A stretch of DNA of 13,148 nt from Flavisolibacter sp. Lineage in GTDB: Bacteria > Bacteroidota > Bacteroidia > Chitinophagales > Chitinophagaceae. Below are positions 1 through 8,114 of the stretch, piece by piece (the stretch's first letter is position 1; each line of letters begins with the position of its first letter). The translations under genes and the position numbers were made by a program. The stretch covers positions 1-13,148 of the forward strand of contig JAICTW010000012.1 of assembly GCA_025936195.1 (NCBI GenBank). Direction: 5' to 3'. The notes beneath the pieces were generated by a model, which worked only from the letters and a program-made list of their open reading frames with translations, had not been told where the DNA came from and made no database searches.

Positions 1-2
1 CG

Positions 3-1607
3 CAATATGGTCCGGGATTGGCTGCTGGTGATATTGACGGCAACGGTCTTGATGATATTTACGTGGGCGGATCATCTGGTTTTCCCGGTAAGTTTTTCCT
101 TCAGCAAACCAATGGCAAATTCGTGATGAAAAATTCGCCTGCAAATAACAATTCAGAAAAGTCCGAAGACATGGGCACTCTGTTGTTTGATGCAGACGGT
201 GATGGTGACCTGGATCTTTTTTGTGCCAGCGGCAGTGATGAATTTTCTGCCAACGCAAAAAATTACCAGGACCATTTACTGATCAACGATGGTAAAGGAA
301 ATTTTACCGTTGATGCTTCGGCACTGCCTGTTAATTACACCAGCAAAAGTTGTATAAAGGCCGTTGACTTCGACAGCGACGGTGATCTTGATCTTTTCAT
401 TGGCGGAAGGTGCTTGCCTGGAAAATATCCCATGCCGGTAAGCTCTTTCATTTACCGCAATGATTCTAAAAACGGGCAAATAAAATTTACCGATGTTACA
501 TCAGAAGTTGCGCCGGCGTTGAAAAACATCGGTATGATATGCGATGCTGTCTGGACAGATTTTGATAATGACGGATGGACAGATCTTATACTGGCAGGCG
601 AGTGGATGCCCATTACATTTTTAAAGAACAATCATGGAAAACTGGAAAATGTTACTGCACAAACCGGTGTAGGCAATCAAACCGGATGGTGGAACAGCAT
701 TGTTGCCGGCGATTTTGATAACGACGGTGATATTGATTACATCGTTGGCAATCTTGGACAGAATTCTTTTTTGCGTGCAAGCGATCAATATCCTGTAAAT
801 CTTTATGCAAAAGATTTTGACAACAACGGAAGCATTGATCCAATTGTTACGGTGTATTTGAAAGATAAAAAAGGAGAGAAAAGAGAATTCACAATGATGA
901 ACCGCGATGATATTGTGAACCAGTTACCGGGAGTGAGAAAGCGTTTCCCTCAATACAAACAATTTGCAAGTGCCGATGTGCACGAGATCTTTCCCGATGA
1001 GAAAATGAAAGGAGCTTTGGTCTTACACGCTAACAATTTCAAAAGTTGTTATTTAAAAAATAATGGGAACGAAAAGTTTGAATTGCATCCTCTGCCAGAT
1101 CAGGCACAAATATCGTTGCTCAATGGAATGGTAGTGGATGATTTCAATAGTGATGGAAATTTAGATGTGGCCATTTGCGGAAACGATTATGGCAATGAAG
1201 TTTTCAACGGAAGGTATGATGCTATGAACGGATTGGTTTTGCTGGGTGATGGAAAAGGGAATTTTACACCTCAAACAATTTTGCAATCCGGCCTTTTTTT
1301 TCCCGGTGATGCAAAAGCTCTGATTAAATTAAAAAGCGCTGATAACAATTACCTTTTAGCGGCAACGCAAAACAGAGGGCCATTAAAATTATTCAGTAAA
1401 AAAAATGGCTCACAAAAAATTATTCCTTTACAACAAAGCGATAAGGAAGTGATCTTTACTTTGACCAATGGCAAAAAAAGAAAAGAGGAATTGTATTTTG
1501 GAAATTCATTCCTGTCCCAGTCAAGCCGTTTTGTAACAGTGAATGATAAAATAAGGACGGTAGAAATAAAAGATAACAAAGGACAGATTCGAAAAATCAG
1601 CTTGTAA
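3..1607 (+). CDS. FG-GAP/VCBS repeat protein, CRTAC1-like (C-terminal part, cut by left edge)
   Basis: The frame is open from the first complete codon (position 3, reading Q-Y-G-P-G-L-A-A-G-D-I-D-G), so the start lies outside the window; the TTG at 18 is not a credible start. At least seven calcium-binding loops of the DxDxDG type are visible (DIDGNGLDD, DADGDGDLD, DFDSDGDLD, DFDNDGWTD, DFDNDGDID, DFDNNGSID, DFNSDGNLD), as in the blades of FG-GAP beta-propellers. The GPGLAAGD entry motif and the G-N-x-F pattern after each loop fit Bacteroidota CRTAC1/ASPIC-UnbV proteins, usually about 1000-1100 residues, so roughly half is seen. Such proteins are exported to the cell envelope, and many sit beside SusC/SusD loci; the exact ligand is unknown. 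The stop is only 10 bases before the next gene, so the two are probably co-transcribed. Family assignment is firm, function is not. Confidence 0.88.
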   Translation, partial: QYGPGLAAGDIDGNGLDDIYVGGSSGFPGKFFLQQTNGKFVMKNSPANNNSEKSEDMGTLLFDADGDGDLDLFCASGSDEFSANAKNYQDHLLINDGKGNFTVDASALPVNYTSKSCIKAVDFDSDGDLDLFIGGRCLPGKYPMPVSSFIYRNDSKNGQIKFTDVTSEVAPALKNIGMICDAVWTDFDNDGWTDLILAGEWMPITFLKNNHGKLENVTAQTGVGNQTGWWNSIVAGDFDNDGDIDYIVGNLGQNSFLRASDQYPVNLYAKDFDNNGSIDPIVTVYLKDKKGEKREFTMMNRDDIVNQLPGVRKRFPQYKQFASADVHEIFPDEKMKGALVLHANNFKSCYLKNNGNEKFELHPLPDQAQISLLNGMVVDDFNSDGNLDVAICGNDYGNEVFNGRYDAMNGLVLLGDGKGNFTPQTILQSGLFFPGDAKALIKLKSADNNYLLAATQNRGPLKLFSKKNGSQKIIPLQQSDKEVIFTLTNGKKRKEELYFGNSFLSQSSRFVTVNDKIRTVEIKDNKGQIRKISL

Positions 1608-1617
1608 TTATTAGCAC

Positions 1618-3198
1618 ATGATTGGAAAAATAAAACTGGTTAAAACATTCGTTTATTGCTCTGTATTCTTTTTGTTTTTTCTATCCGTGTTTTCCTGCAA
1701 AAGCTATCATAGAAATCAATCGCATAAAGATGTTTCCTTATCAAGTATAAAAAAGGGGGAAGTACTGGCAGCAACCTATTGTAAATCTTGCCACGCCTTA
1801 CCCGATCCTTCTTTATTAGATTCCAAAACATGGGAGCAGGGCGTATTGCCGCAAATGGGTCCGCGACTTGGAATTTTTAATTTTAATTTTCAGGCTTATC
1901 CCACTTATAAAAATGATCCTTATGTTGGGCAAAGCTTTTATCCTTCAAAACCAATTGTAAGTTTTGAAGACTGGCAACACATTCTTGATTATTATACCGC
2001 TACCTCACCTGATTCTTTGCCCAAGCAAAAAAGAGAGCAGGCCATTCAGACAACGCTTCCTCTTTTTTCTGTTCAATATCCGACGTTTCAATACAACAAT
2101 GCTACAACCTCATTTTTAAAGATCAATCCTCCGCACTTGCCTTATGCACTAGCTGTTAGTGATGTCTTTAAGCAAACCACTTATTTCTTAGACAAGAATT
2201 TGCAGTTAGTTGATTCCTTTCGCATCCATGGGCCTGTTGTTGATATTGAATTTGATTCAGACAAAATGCTGGCGTGCAATATTGGCGTCTTAAATCCGAA
2301 CAATGGAAAATTCGGAAAAGGGCAGTTCGTCAGTTTTGATGCATCTGGAAAAATAAAACAGGATTCACTTCCTTTGCTGGACAGTTTGCAACGTCCGGTG
2401 CAAATTTCTTCTGCGGACTTTAACAGGGATGGAAAAATGGACTACCTCGTTTGCGAATTTGGATTTCTCACCGGAGGCCTTACGTGGATGGAGAACATAG
2501 ACGGTCATCATTTCAGGCGGCATATTCTCAATCCTTTGCCTGGCGCCATTAAGGCTTATATTAACGATTACAACAAAGATGGACTGCCCGATCTGTGGGT
2601 GTTAATGGCACAGGCCGATGAAGGAATTTTTTTATACACCAATAAAGGGAAAGGACAGTTTGAAGAGCAAAGGCTTTTGACCTTTCCGCCGGAGTATGGC
2701 TCTTCTTATTTTGAATTGGATGATTTTAATAAAGACGGGCATCCGGATATTGTTTACACTTGTGGTGATAATGCTGATTATTCACTAGAACTAAAGCCTT
2801 ATCATGGCGTATACATTTTTATGAATGATGGAAAAAATCATTTTAAACAAGATTATTTTTTTCCGATAGATGGTTGCTACAAAGCCATGGCAAGAGATTT
2901 TGATAATGATGGTGACCTGGACATTGCCGCCATTTCTTTTTTTGCGGATTACGTACATCAGCCTGAAGAAGGCTTTGTGTACTTAAAGAATGTCGGTAAA
3001 TTAAAATTTCAACCTTTTTCATTACCTGAAGCAAAATTGGGAAGATGGCTTACTATGGATGCAGGCGACATTGATGGTGATGGAAAAATGGATATTGTGC
3101 TGGGCAATTTTTTTATTGCACCCAGCTTTATCAAACCAAAAGTTGACTGGTCAAAAGCCCCTCAGTTCCTTGTGTTAAAGAATACCGGAAAAAAATGA
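1618..3198 (+). CDS. Cytochrome c motif / FG-GAP repeat lipoprotein
   Basis: This 526-residue protein starts with a basic N-terminus and a hydrophobic stretch ending in VFSC, a Bacteroidota-type lipobox with the lipidated cysteine at residue 27. A heme c attachment motif CKSCH follows (C55, C58, H59), and Met80 in LPQM is a plausible second axial ligand, so the N-terminal ~100 residues resemble a compact monoheme cytochrome c. The remainder is a propeller-like region with five calcium loops (DFNRDGKMD, DYNKDGLPD, DFNKDGHPD, DFDNDGDLD, DIDGDGKMD). It should be lipid-anchored and face the periplasm or cell surface. It lies 10 bases after the CRTAC1-like gene and about 50 bases before an exported thioredoxin-like gene, so an operon is likely. 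An electron-transfer role is inferred from the heme motif; the partner is not known. Confidence 0.88.
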   Translation: MIGKIKLVKTFVYCSVFFLFFLSVFSCKSYHRNQSHKDVSLSSIKKGEVLAATYCKSCHALPDPSLLDSKTWEQGVLPQMGPRLGIFNFNFQAYPTYKNDPYVGQSFYPSKPIVSFEDWQHILDYYTATSPDSLPKQKREQAIQTTLPLFSVQYPTFQYNNATTSFLKINPPHLPYALAVSDVFKQTTYFLDKNLQLVDSFRIHGPVVDIEFDSDKMLACNIGVLNPNNGKFGKGQFVSFDASGKIKQDSLPLLDSLQRPVQISSADFNRDGKMDYLVCEFGFLTGGLTWMENIDGHHFRRHILNPLPGAIKAYINDYNKDGLPDLWVLMAQADEGIFLYTNKGKGQFEEQRLLTFPPEYGSSYFELDDFNKDGHPDIVYTCGDNADYSLELKPYHGVYIFMNDGKNHFKQDYFFPIDGCYKAMARDFDNDGDLDIAAISFFADYVHQPEEGFVYLKNVGKLKFQPFSLPEAKLGRWLTMDAGDIDGDGKMDIVLGNFFIAPSFIKPKVDWSKAPQFLVLKNTGKK

Positions 3199-3247
3199 TT
3201 TTTGGTTATAAGAATCGAAGATTGCCTTGATAAAAAAGATTGCTGCT

Positions 3248-3745
3248 ATGCTTTTAAAAACAATTGCTTTTAGAATTTTTATTTTGTCCGCTTCAGTATT
3301 GTTGCTTTGTAAAAATGCAAAGTCGCAAGGCGACGATCAGCTTCCGTCTTTTAAAATGCTGATGTCAAACGGAACTTTTTTCAGTTCCACTGATTTACCT
3401 AAAAACAAGCCTGTTGTTTTAATTTATTTTTCGCCGGATTGCGAGCATTGCCAGCTGCTCATGAATGATCTCTTCAAAAAAATGGATGCATTTAAAAATG
3501 TTCAACTGATTCTGATTACATTCAGGCCGGTGGGGGACTTGTCTGCTTTTGAAAAATTGTATCAAACCCATAAATATGAAAACATCAAAGCAGGAACGGA
3601 AGGCACTACATTTTACCTGCGAAAATTTTACAAGCTGCAAAACACACCATTCACGGCATTGTACAACAAGCAAGGCAAGCTGGTTTATTCCTATAGAAAA
3701 GAAACATCTGTCAATGATCTGGTCAACCGTGTAAAACAACTGTAG
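3248..3745 (+). CDS. Exported thioredoxin-like protein (TlpA/redoxin type)
   Basis: The product has an N-terminal signal peptide (hydrophobic FRIFILSASVLLL, likely signal peptidase I site after AKS) and then a thioredoxin fold. The active-site pair is CEHC in the context FSPDCEHCQ, at residues 65 and 68 counted from the ATG at 3248. The cis-proline is in QNTPFTAL (Pro134), followed by the usual beta-strand LYNKQGKLV. This fits periplasmic thiol-disulfide oxidoreductases of the TlpA/redoxin family. I chose the ATG at 3248. An in-frame TTG at 3227 would add seven residues (172 instead of 165), but the ATG gives a normal signal peptide. It follows the cytochrome c lipoprotein by about 50 bases. 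Heme-cysteine reduction during cytochrome maturation, or redox partnership with that protein, is possible but only inferred. Confidence 0.82.
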   Translation: MLLKTIAFRIFILSASVLLLCKNAKSQGDDQLPSFKMLMSNGTFFSSTDLPKNKPVVLIYFSPDCEHCQLLMNDLFKKMDAFKNVQLILITFRPVGDLSAFEKLYQTHKYENIKAGTEGTTFYLRKFYKLQNTPFTALYNKQGKLVYSYRKETSVNDLVNRVKQL

Positions 3746-3935
3746 CTTATTCAATATTAAAGCAGATGAAACTGCTCTCCGACAATGAGCGGCAACAACA
3801 GATCAGTGCAATAACTGAGCTCCTGACGAGCAAAATCTTTCCTTATGAAATTCTTTATCTCAGAACTTTGCAAAACGTTCAGGTTTTTTTCTACCAGTTG
3901 ATAATCCCTTCTAGCTAACTTCTAAATTTCTTTTT
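3746..3935 (+). other. Intergenic region upstream of the GH3 gene
   Basis: This 190-base gap separates the envelope redox genes from the GH3 gene. I see no convincing coding sequence. A short hairpin (AGCAG at 3761-3765, CTGCT at 3772-3776) has no T-tract and is not a good terminator. GAACTTTG at 3863-3870 matches seven of the eight positions of the Bacteroidota -7 element TAnnTTTG, about 65 bases before the GH3 start, but no matching -33 TTTG is seen at the right distance. It may be the GH3 promoter, with low confidence. Confidence 0.3.
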
Positions 3936-6308
3936 ATGCGCTATAAAATCTCCTTTCAAAAACTTTTTCTGCTGACGATCACAAGCACCGTTTTACCTTT
4001 CTTTTCTATTGCGCAAACAACAAATGCACCTCAGTTAGGAAAGGCTCCTATTAAACAGGTTATCGCTGCTATGACCCTGGAAGAAAAATCCAAACTGGTT
4101 GTAGGTAATGGATTCCACATGGGCAATGGTGGCGGCCCTGCGATTGGTCAAACAAAGGATAAAGTTCCGGGTGCGGCAGGTACTACGTTTGCTATTCCAA
4201 GATTGGGCATTCCTTCTATTGTTGTTTCCGACGGCCCTGCAGGAGTTCGTATTGATTCCATTCGTAACAACGATCATTCGAAAACTTATTATGCTACTGC
4301 ATGGCCTGTGGCCACTTTGCTGGCTTCTACATGGGACACTGCTTTGGTAAAAAAGCTTGGAGCATCGTTTGGGAATGAAGTGAAAGAATATGGCATTGAT
4401 ATTTTGCTGGCGCCCGCATTGAACATTCATCGCAATCCTTTGGGTGGAAGAAATTTTGAATACTATTCGGAAGATCCTCTTGTTGCCGGTTTAATGACAT
4501 CTGCAATGGTCAATGGCATTCAATCAAATGGGGTAGGTACTTCCATCAAGCATTACGCTGCCAATAATCAGGAAACGAATCGAAATACCATCAATACCAT
4601 TGCAAGCGAAAGAGCATTGCGGGAAATTTATTTGAAAGGATTTGAAATTGCAGTGAAAAGGTCGCAGCCCTGGACAGTTATGAGTTCTTACAATTTAATT
4701 AATGGAACTTATGCTTCGGAAAATAAAGATCTGCTGACAACAGTGCTTCGCGATGAATGGGGCTTCAAAGGTTTTGTAATGACCGATTGGTTTGGTGGCA
4801 AAGATCCGGTTGCCCAAATGAAAGCAGGCAATGATCTGTTGATGCCCGGTACTCCCAATCAGTCGCAAAAAATTTTAGACGCAGTAAAGAATGGCGAGTT
4901 GGATGAAAAGGTTTTGGATGAAAACATTGAACACATTTTGAATGTCATTTTAAAAACGCCTTCTTTCAAACATTATAAATATTCCAACGCTCCCGATTTA
5001 AAACAACATGCACAACTGGCGAGACAAGTGGCGGCAGAAGGCATGATCTTGTTGAAGGATGAAAACAGCACCTTGCCGGTAAAAGCCAATCACTCGGTTG
5101 CCTTGTTTGGAATTAATGGTTATGATTTGATTGCAGGCGGCACAGGAAGTGGTGATGTCAATAAGGCTTACAAAGTTTCTTTAGCAGAAGGTTTAACGAA
5201 TGCGGGATTTAAAATTGATCAGGAGTTACAAAATATGTACACCGGTTATCTGAACGATCAAAAAATTCTGCATCCAAAGAAAAGCTTCTTCGAAGAATTT
5301 ATGAACCCTTCACCACCAATTCCAGAATATGCAATTGATAATACATTGATCAAAACAAAAGCAGCATCGAACGATATCGCTGTCATTTCCATTGGAAGAA
5401 ATGCAGGCGAGGGAAGAGATCGCAAAACAGCGAATGATTATGAGCTGACTGATACAGAAATGCTCGTGATCAAAACGATTGCTAATGCTTTTCACGCACA
5501 ACATAAGAAAGTAGTTGTGGTGTTAAACATTGGCGGAGTGATTGATGTGATGCAATGGAGAGATAAGGCCGATGCTGTTTTATTGGCCTGGCAACCCGGA
5601 CTGGAAGGCGGCAATGCCATGGCTGATGTGATCAGCGGAAAAGTAAACCCTTCAGGTAAACTGGCAACCACCTTTCCAGCGAAGTACAGTGATGTGCCAT
5701 CAGCTAAAAGTTTTCCGGGAAAAGAATTTCCGGAAAAAGCGACGGCGGGAAATTTTGGAAGAAAACAAATTCCTGCTGAAGTAACATACGAGGAAGGTAT
5801 TTATGTGGGCTATCGTTATTACACAACATTCCACGTAAAGCCGGCGTATGAATTTGGTTATGGTCTTTCTTATACCACATTTTCATACGGCAATCTGAAG
5901 ATCAATTCAAACACGTTCAATAACAAATTAACGGCAACTGTAACCATTACCAATAACGGCAAAGTAGCAGGCAAGGAAGTAGTGCAATTGTATCTTTCTG
6001 CACCGGAAAAAGAATTGGATCAGCCAGCAATGGAATTGAAAGCGTTTGCCAAAACAAATTTGTTGCAACCCGGCCAATCGCAAACCATTTCTTTCACGCT
6101 CACACCATCTGATCTTGCTTCTTACAATCCTCAAAGTTCTGCCTGGATTGCTGCAGCGGGACAGTATAAATTAAGTGTAGCCGCTTCTTCTGAAGACATG
6201 AAATCATCTCAATCCTTTACTTTGCCGAAAGATATAATTGTGGAAAAAGATCATAAGGCACTTGTTCCGCAGGTGAACATTAATGAAGTAAAAAGCAAAA
6301 CTTTTTAG
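3936..6308 (+). CDS. Secreted glycoside hydrolase family 3 beta-glycosidase
   Basis: This 790-residue enzyme of normal GH3 length hydrolyses terminal beta-linked sugars with retention of configuration; beta-glucosidase is the usual activity, though beta-xylosidase or beta-galactosidase cannot be excluded. A Sec signal peptide ends near FSIA|Q (residue 26). The N-terminal barrel domain carries SDGPAGVR, the KHYAANNQE substrate-binding motif and the nucleophile Asp284 in VMTDWFGG. The C-terminal alpha/beta sandwich carries the probable acid/base Glu492 in GRNAGEGRDR and the block LAWQPGLEGG. A fibronectin type III-like domain occupies about residues 660-755 (VAGKEVVQLYLS). No lipobox is seen, so a periplasmic or secreted location is expected. 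It has its own terminator 26 bases downstream and lies beside galactan-degrading genes, so it probably helps finish oligosaccharide breakdown. Family assignment is very sure, substrate is not. Confidence 0.95.
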   Translation: MRYKISFQKLFLLTITSTVLPFFSIAQTTNAPQLGKAPIKQVIAAMTLEEKSKLVVGNGFHMGNGGGPAIGQTKDKVPGAAGTTFAIPRLGIPSIVVSDGPAGVRIDSIRNNDHSKTYYATAWPVATLLASTWDTALVKKLGASFGNEVKEYGIDILLAPALNIHRNPLGGRNFEYYSEDPLVAGLMTSAMVNGIQSNGVGTSIKHYAANNQETNRNTINTIASERALREIYLKGFEIAVKRSQPWTVMSSYNLINGTYASENKDLLTTVLRDEWGFKGFVMTDWFGGKDPVAQMKAGNDLLMPGTPNQSQKILDAVKNGELDEKVLDENIEHILNVILKTPSFKHYKYSNAPDLKQHAQLARQVAAEGMILLKDENSTLPVKANHSVALFGINGYDLIAGGTGSGDVNKAYKVSLAEGLTNAGFKIDQELQNMYTGYLNDQKILHPKKSFFEEFMNPSPPIPEYAIDNTLIKTKAASNDIAVISIGRNAGEGRDRKTANDYELTDTEMLVIKTIANAFHAQHKKVVVVLNIGGVIDVMQWRDKADAVLLAWQPGLEGGNAMADVISGKVNPSGKLATTFPAKYSDVPSAKSFPGKEFPEKATAGNFGRKQIPAEVTYEEGIYVGYRYYTTFHVKPAYEFGYGLSYTTFSYGNLKINSNTFNNKLTATVTITNNGKVAGKEVVQLYLSAPEKELDQPAMELKAFAKTNLLQPGQSQTISFTLTPSDLASYNPQSSAWIAAAGQYKLSVAASSEDMKSSQSFTLPKDIIVEKDHKALVPQVNINEVKSKTF

Positions 6309-6334
6309 AGGTCATTTTGATCTGACTATCTTAT

Positions 6335-6361
6335 GGTGGCAGCAATAGTTGCCACCTTTTT
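6335..6361 (+). terminator. Intrinsic terminator after the GH3 gene
   Basis: A perfect 7-bp GC-rich stem, GGTGGCA (6335-6341) with TGCCACC (6350-6356), closes an 8-base loop and is followed directly by five T residues (6357-6361). It starts 26 bases after the GH3 stop codon. This is a classic rho-independent terminator, so the toxin-antitoxin and galactanase genes that follow should have their own promoter. Confidence 0.87.
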
Positions 6362-6390
6362 GTTGAAACAGGATTTTGTATTTTTAGGAT

Positions 6391-6630
6391 ATGGAACTAA
6401 AAGATATCATAGCTACTGATCCGGAAGTTTTAGGCGGGCAACCAGTATTCAGAGGAACACGTGTTCCCATCGAAACTCTTTTTGATCATTTGGAAGCGGG
6501 TATTTCTCTTGAAGAATTTCTCGAAGACTTTCCTACTGTTTCAAAAGGACAGGTTGTGGCAGCACTTGAAATAGCTAATAAGCTTATGACTTCAAAAAAC
6601 GTGGCAAAGCTTTATGAAATTGTTGCTTGA
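6391..6630 (+). CDS. DUF433 antitoxin-like protein
   Basis: This 79-residue protein has the standard DUF433 pattern: IIATDPEVLGGQPVFRGTRVPI at the N-terminus, then LFDHLEAG and SLEEFLEDFPTVS, ending in helices. The family has a small winged-helix-like fold and is regularly encoded just upstream of DUF5615 PIN-like proteins as the antitoxin of type II pairs. The 17-base overlap with the next frame (6614-6630) supports translational coupling and the pairing. A start-proximal promoter is possible: TATTTTTA at 6379-6386 resembles the Bacteroidota -7 element, but lies very near the ATG, which would give a nearly leaderless transcript. DNA-binding autoregulation is typical of antitoxins but not shown here. 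The gene itself looks intact, unlike its partner. Confidence 0.9.
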   Translation: MELKDIIATDPEVLGGQPVFRGTRVPIETLFDHLEAGISLEEFLEDFPTVSKGQVVAALEIANKLMTSKNVAKLYEIVA

Positions 6631-6945
6631 CGAGAACTTACCTAAGAGACTAAAGATTGACTTTGCAGATCATGAGATTTATACTGTTAAGGATAAAGGC
6701 TGGAATGGTGTAAAGAATGGACCATTGCTGCAACTGATGATAGAGAACGGCTTCCACGCTTTACTGACCTTTGATAAGAACCTTCAGCATCAGCAAAATT
6801 TTCAAAAATATACTATTGCGGTTTTTGTTCTCTCTGCATTAAACAACACCTACAACGAGTTGACTAAATTGTCGCCGGAAGTGCATCAATATTTGAAAAG
6901 GGAACGCTGTCTTCCGGGCCAATCATCATTACATCACAGTTATAA
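6614..6945 (+). pseudogene. DUF5615 PIN-like toxin, apparently frameshifted near its C-terminus
   Basis: The N-terminus MKLLLDENLPKRL with Asp6/Glu7 and the later block LLTFDKNL (Asp54) are hallmarks of DUF5615, a PIN-like (Mut7-C-related) family of putative RNases acting as toxins beside DUF433. Through residue 103 (PGQ) the frame follows the family. After that it reads S-S-L-H-H-S-Y-K with no stop and continues into the downstream lipoprotein gene. Adding one A after CAA (6920-6922) restores PGQ-IIITSQL and a TAA at 6943-6945, giving a 110-residue protein with the usual hydrophobic IIIT-like end of this family. I therefore read it as a one-base deletion, either real or a sequencing error. 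The damage touches only the last seven residues, but read-through adds a long foreign tail, so toxin activity is uncertain. It overlaps the antitoxin gene by 17 bases. Confidence 0.72.
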
Positions 6946-7002
6946 AACTGATATCTTGCTTAGTTTTAAAATATTCATCAACAGAACGATCTTTCTTGCT
7001 AC

Positions 7003-7008
7003 AGGTGG
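7003..7008 (+). promoter_or_regulatory. Shine-Dalgarno-like site supporting the GH53 start
   Basis: AGGTGG lies four bases before the ATG at 7013, close to the AGGAGG consensus and at a workable spacing. Together with the lipoprotein signal peptide that follows, it supports independent translation of the galactanase rather than synthesis as a fusion to the toxin. Strong Shine-Dalgarno sites are not required in Bacteroidota, so this is only supporting evidence. Confidence 0.45.
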
Positions 7009-7012
7009 TCGA

Positions 7013-8038
7013 ATGAATTACTTCGCCATTGTTTTCACTGCTCTGTTTTTACTTGCTTGCAAAAAACCTTCCAAAGCAAATGACGGAAACCATCCAACTC
7101 GTCCGGATAGCACTCAATTTGTCAAAGGCGCTGATATAAGCTGGCTGACGCAAATGGAAGCAGCAGGAAGAAAGTTTTACAACAGTGCTGGTGTGGAGCA
7201 GGATTGTATGCAAATATTGAAAGACCTTGGAATGAATACGGTTCGTTTAAGAGTTTGGGTCAACCCAACAGATGGATGGAACAATACCAATGATGTTGTA
7301 GCCAAAGCTATTCGTGCAAAAAACCTGGGCATGAAGATCATGATTGATTTTCATTACGGCGATTCCTGGGCTGATCCGGGCAAACAAACCAAACCTGCTG
7401 CATGGGCTTCAATGGATCTTACAGCATTAAAGCAGGCAGTGGCTTCTCATACCACTTCTGTATTGAATACATTAAAATCAAGTGGAGTTACTCCAACATG
7501 GGTGCAGGTTGGTAATGAAACCAACGATGGTATGTTATGGCCGGATGGAAAAGCTTCGGTCAACATGAGCAATTTTGCGCAATTAGTCAATGCAGGATAT
7601 AATGCAGTGAAAGCTGTGGACAGTTCTATAAAAGTCATTGTTCATATTTCAAATGGATGGGACAATAATTTGTTTCGCTGGATCTTTGACGGATTAAAAA
7701 ATAATGGTGCACAATGGGATATTATCGGAATGTCTTTGTATCCTTCACCATCTAACTGGCAAACATTCAATAATCAATGTCTTGCCAATATGAATGATAT
7801 GGTGGCACGCTATAATAAAAATGTGATGATTGTTGAAGTAGGCATGAGTTGGGACCAGCCCACAGCATGCAACTCTTTTCTCACAGACTTAATTGCTAAA
7901 GTAAAATCGGTTCCAAATCAAAGAGGATTAGGTGTTTTGTATTGGGAACCGGAAGCGTATAATAATTGGCAGGGCTATACACTTGGCGCTTTTGATAATA
8001 GTGGAAAGCCAACGGCAGCACTGAATGCCTTTAGATAA
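7013..8038 (+). CDS. GH53 arabinogalactan endo-beta-1,4-galactanase, lipoprotein
   Basis: The 341-residue product cleaves internal beta-1,4-galactosyl bonds of galactan or type I arabinogalactan. It starts with MNYFAIVFTALFLLAC, a signal peptide with lipobox LLAC (Cys16), so it is lipid-anchored. The GH53 barrel begins at KGADISWL and includes LRVWVNP, the DFHYGDSWADPGKQ block, acid/base Glu169 in VGNETNDG, and nucleophile Glu275 in IVEVGMSW; it ends with VLYWEPEA. The frame is open upstream to the toxin start at 6614, but the internal ATG with a complete signal peptide marks the true start; a 474-residue toxin-galactanase fusion is probably an artefact of a one-base deletion. The next gene, 76 bases downstream, carries a second GH53 module, so the two likely act on the same polymer, with this one at the membrane surface. 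Confidence 0.9.
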   Translation: MNYFAIVFTALFLLACKKPSKANDGNHPTRPDSTQFVKGADISWLTQMEAAGRKFYNSAGVEQDCMQILKDLGMNTVRLRVWVNPTDGWNNTNDVVAKAIRAKNLGMKIMIDFHYGDSWADPGKQTKPAAWASMDLTALKQAVASHTTSVLNTLKSSGVTPTWVQVGNETNDGMLWPDGKASVNMSNFAQLVNAGYNAVKAVDSSIKVIVHISNGWDNNLFRWIFDGLKNNGAQWDIIGMSLYPSPSNWQTFNNQCLANMNDMVARYNKNVMIVEVGMSWDQPTACNSFLTDLIAKVKSVPNQRGLGVLYWEPEAYNNWQGYTLGAFDNSGKPTAALNAFR

Positions 8039-8114
8039 ATCTTTCCCTGTGTGAAAATTATTTTCATTTAAATCATAGCCTGAATTGTTCTTCCATCACA
8101 TTTAAAACTGCACA

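Noticed and set aside
3761..3776. Hairpin AGCAG/CTGCT after the thioredoxin-like gene as a terminator
   Set aside because: The stem is only five pairs and no T run follows, so it is not a convincing rho-independent terminator.
4035..4430. A 131-codon - strand frame and other - strand frames opposite the GH3 gene
   Set aside because: All are antisense to well-supported GH3 catalytic sequence, rich in Cys, His and Ser as expected for antisense translation, and lack domains.
6914..6930. Programmed -1 ribosomal frameshifting to give the short toxin product
   Set aside because: The bases around CCAATC do not form a slippery X-XXY-YYZ heptamer and no clear downstream stimulatory stem was seen. 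A simple one-base deletion explains the pattern better.
8052..8066. Palindrome TGAAAA-TTA-TTTTCA between the two galactanase genes as a terminator or operator
   Set aside because: The stem is entirely AT except for one pair, the loop is three bases, and there is no T-tract. Chance is likely in AT-rich DNA.
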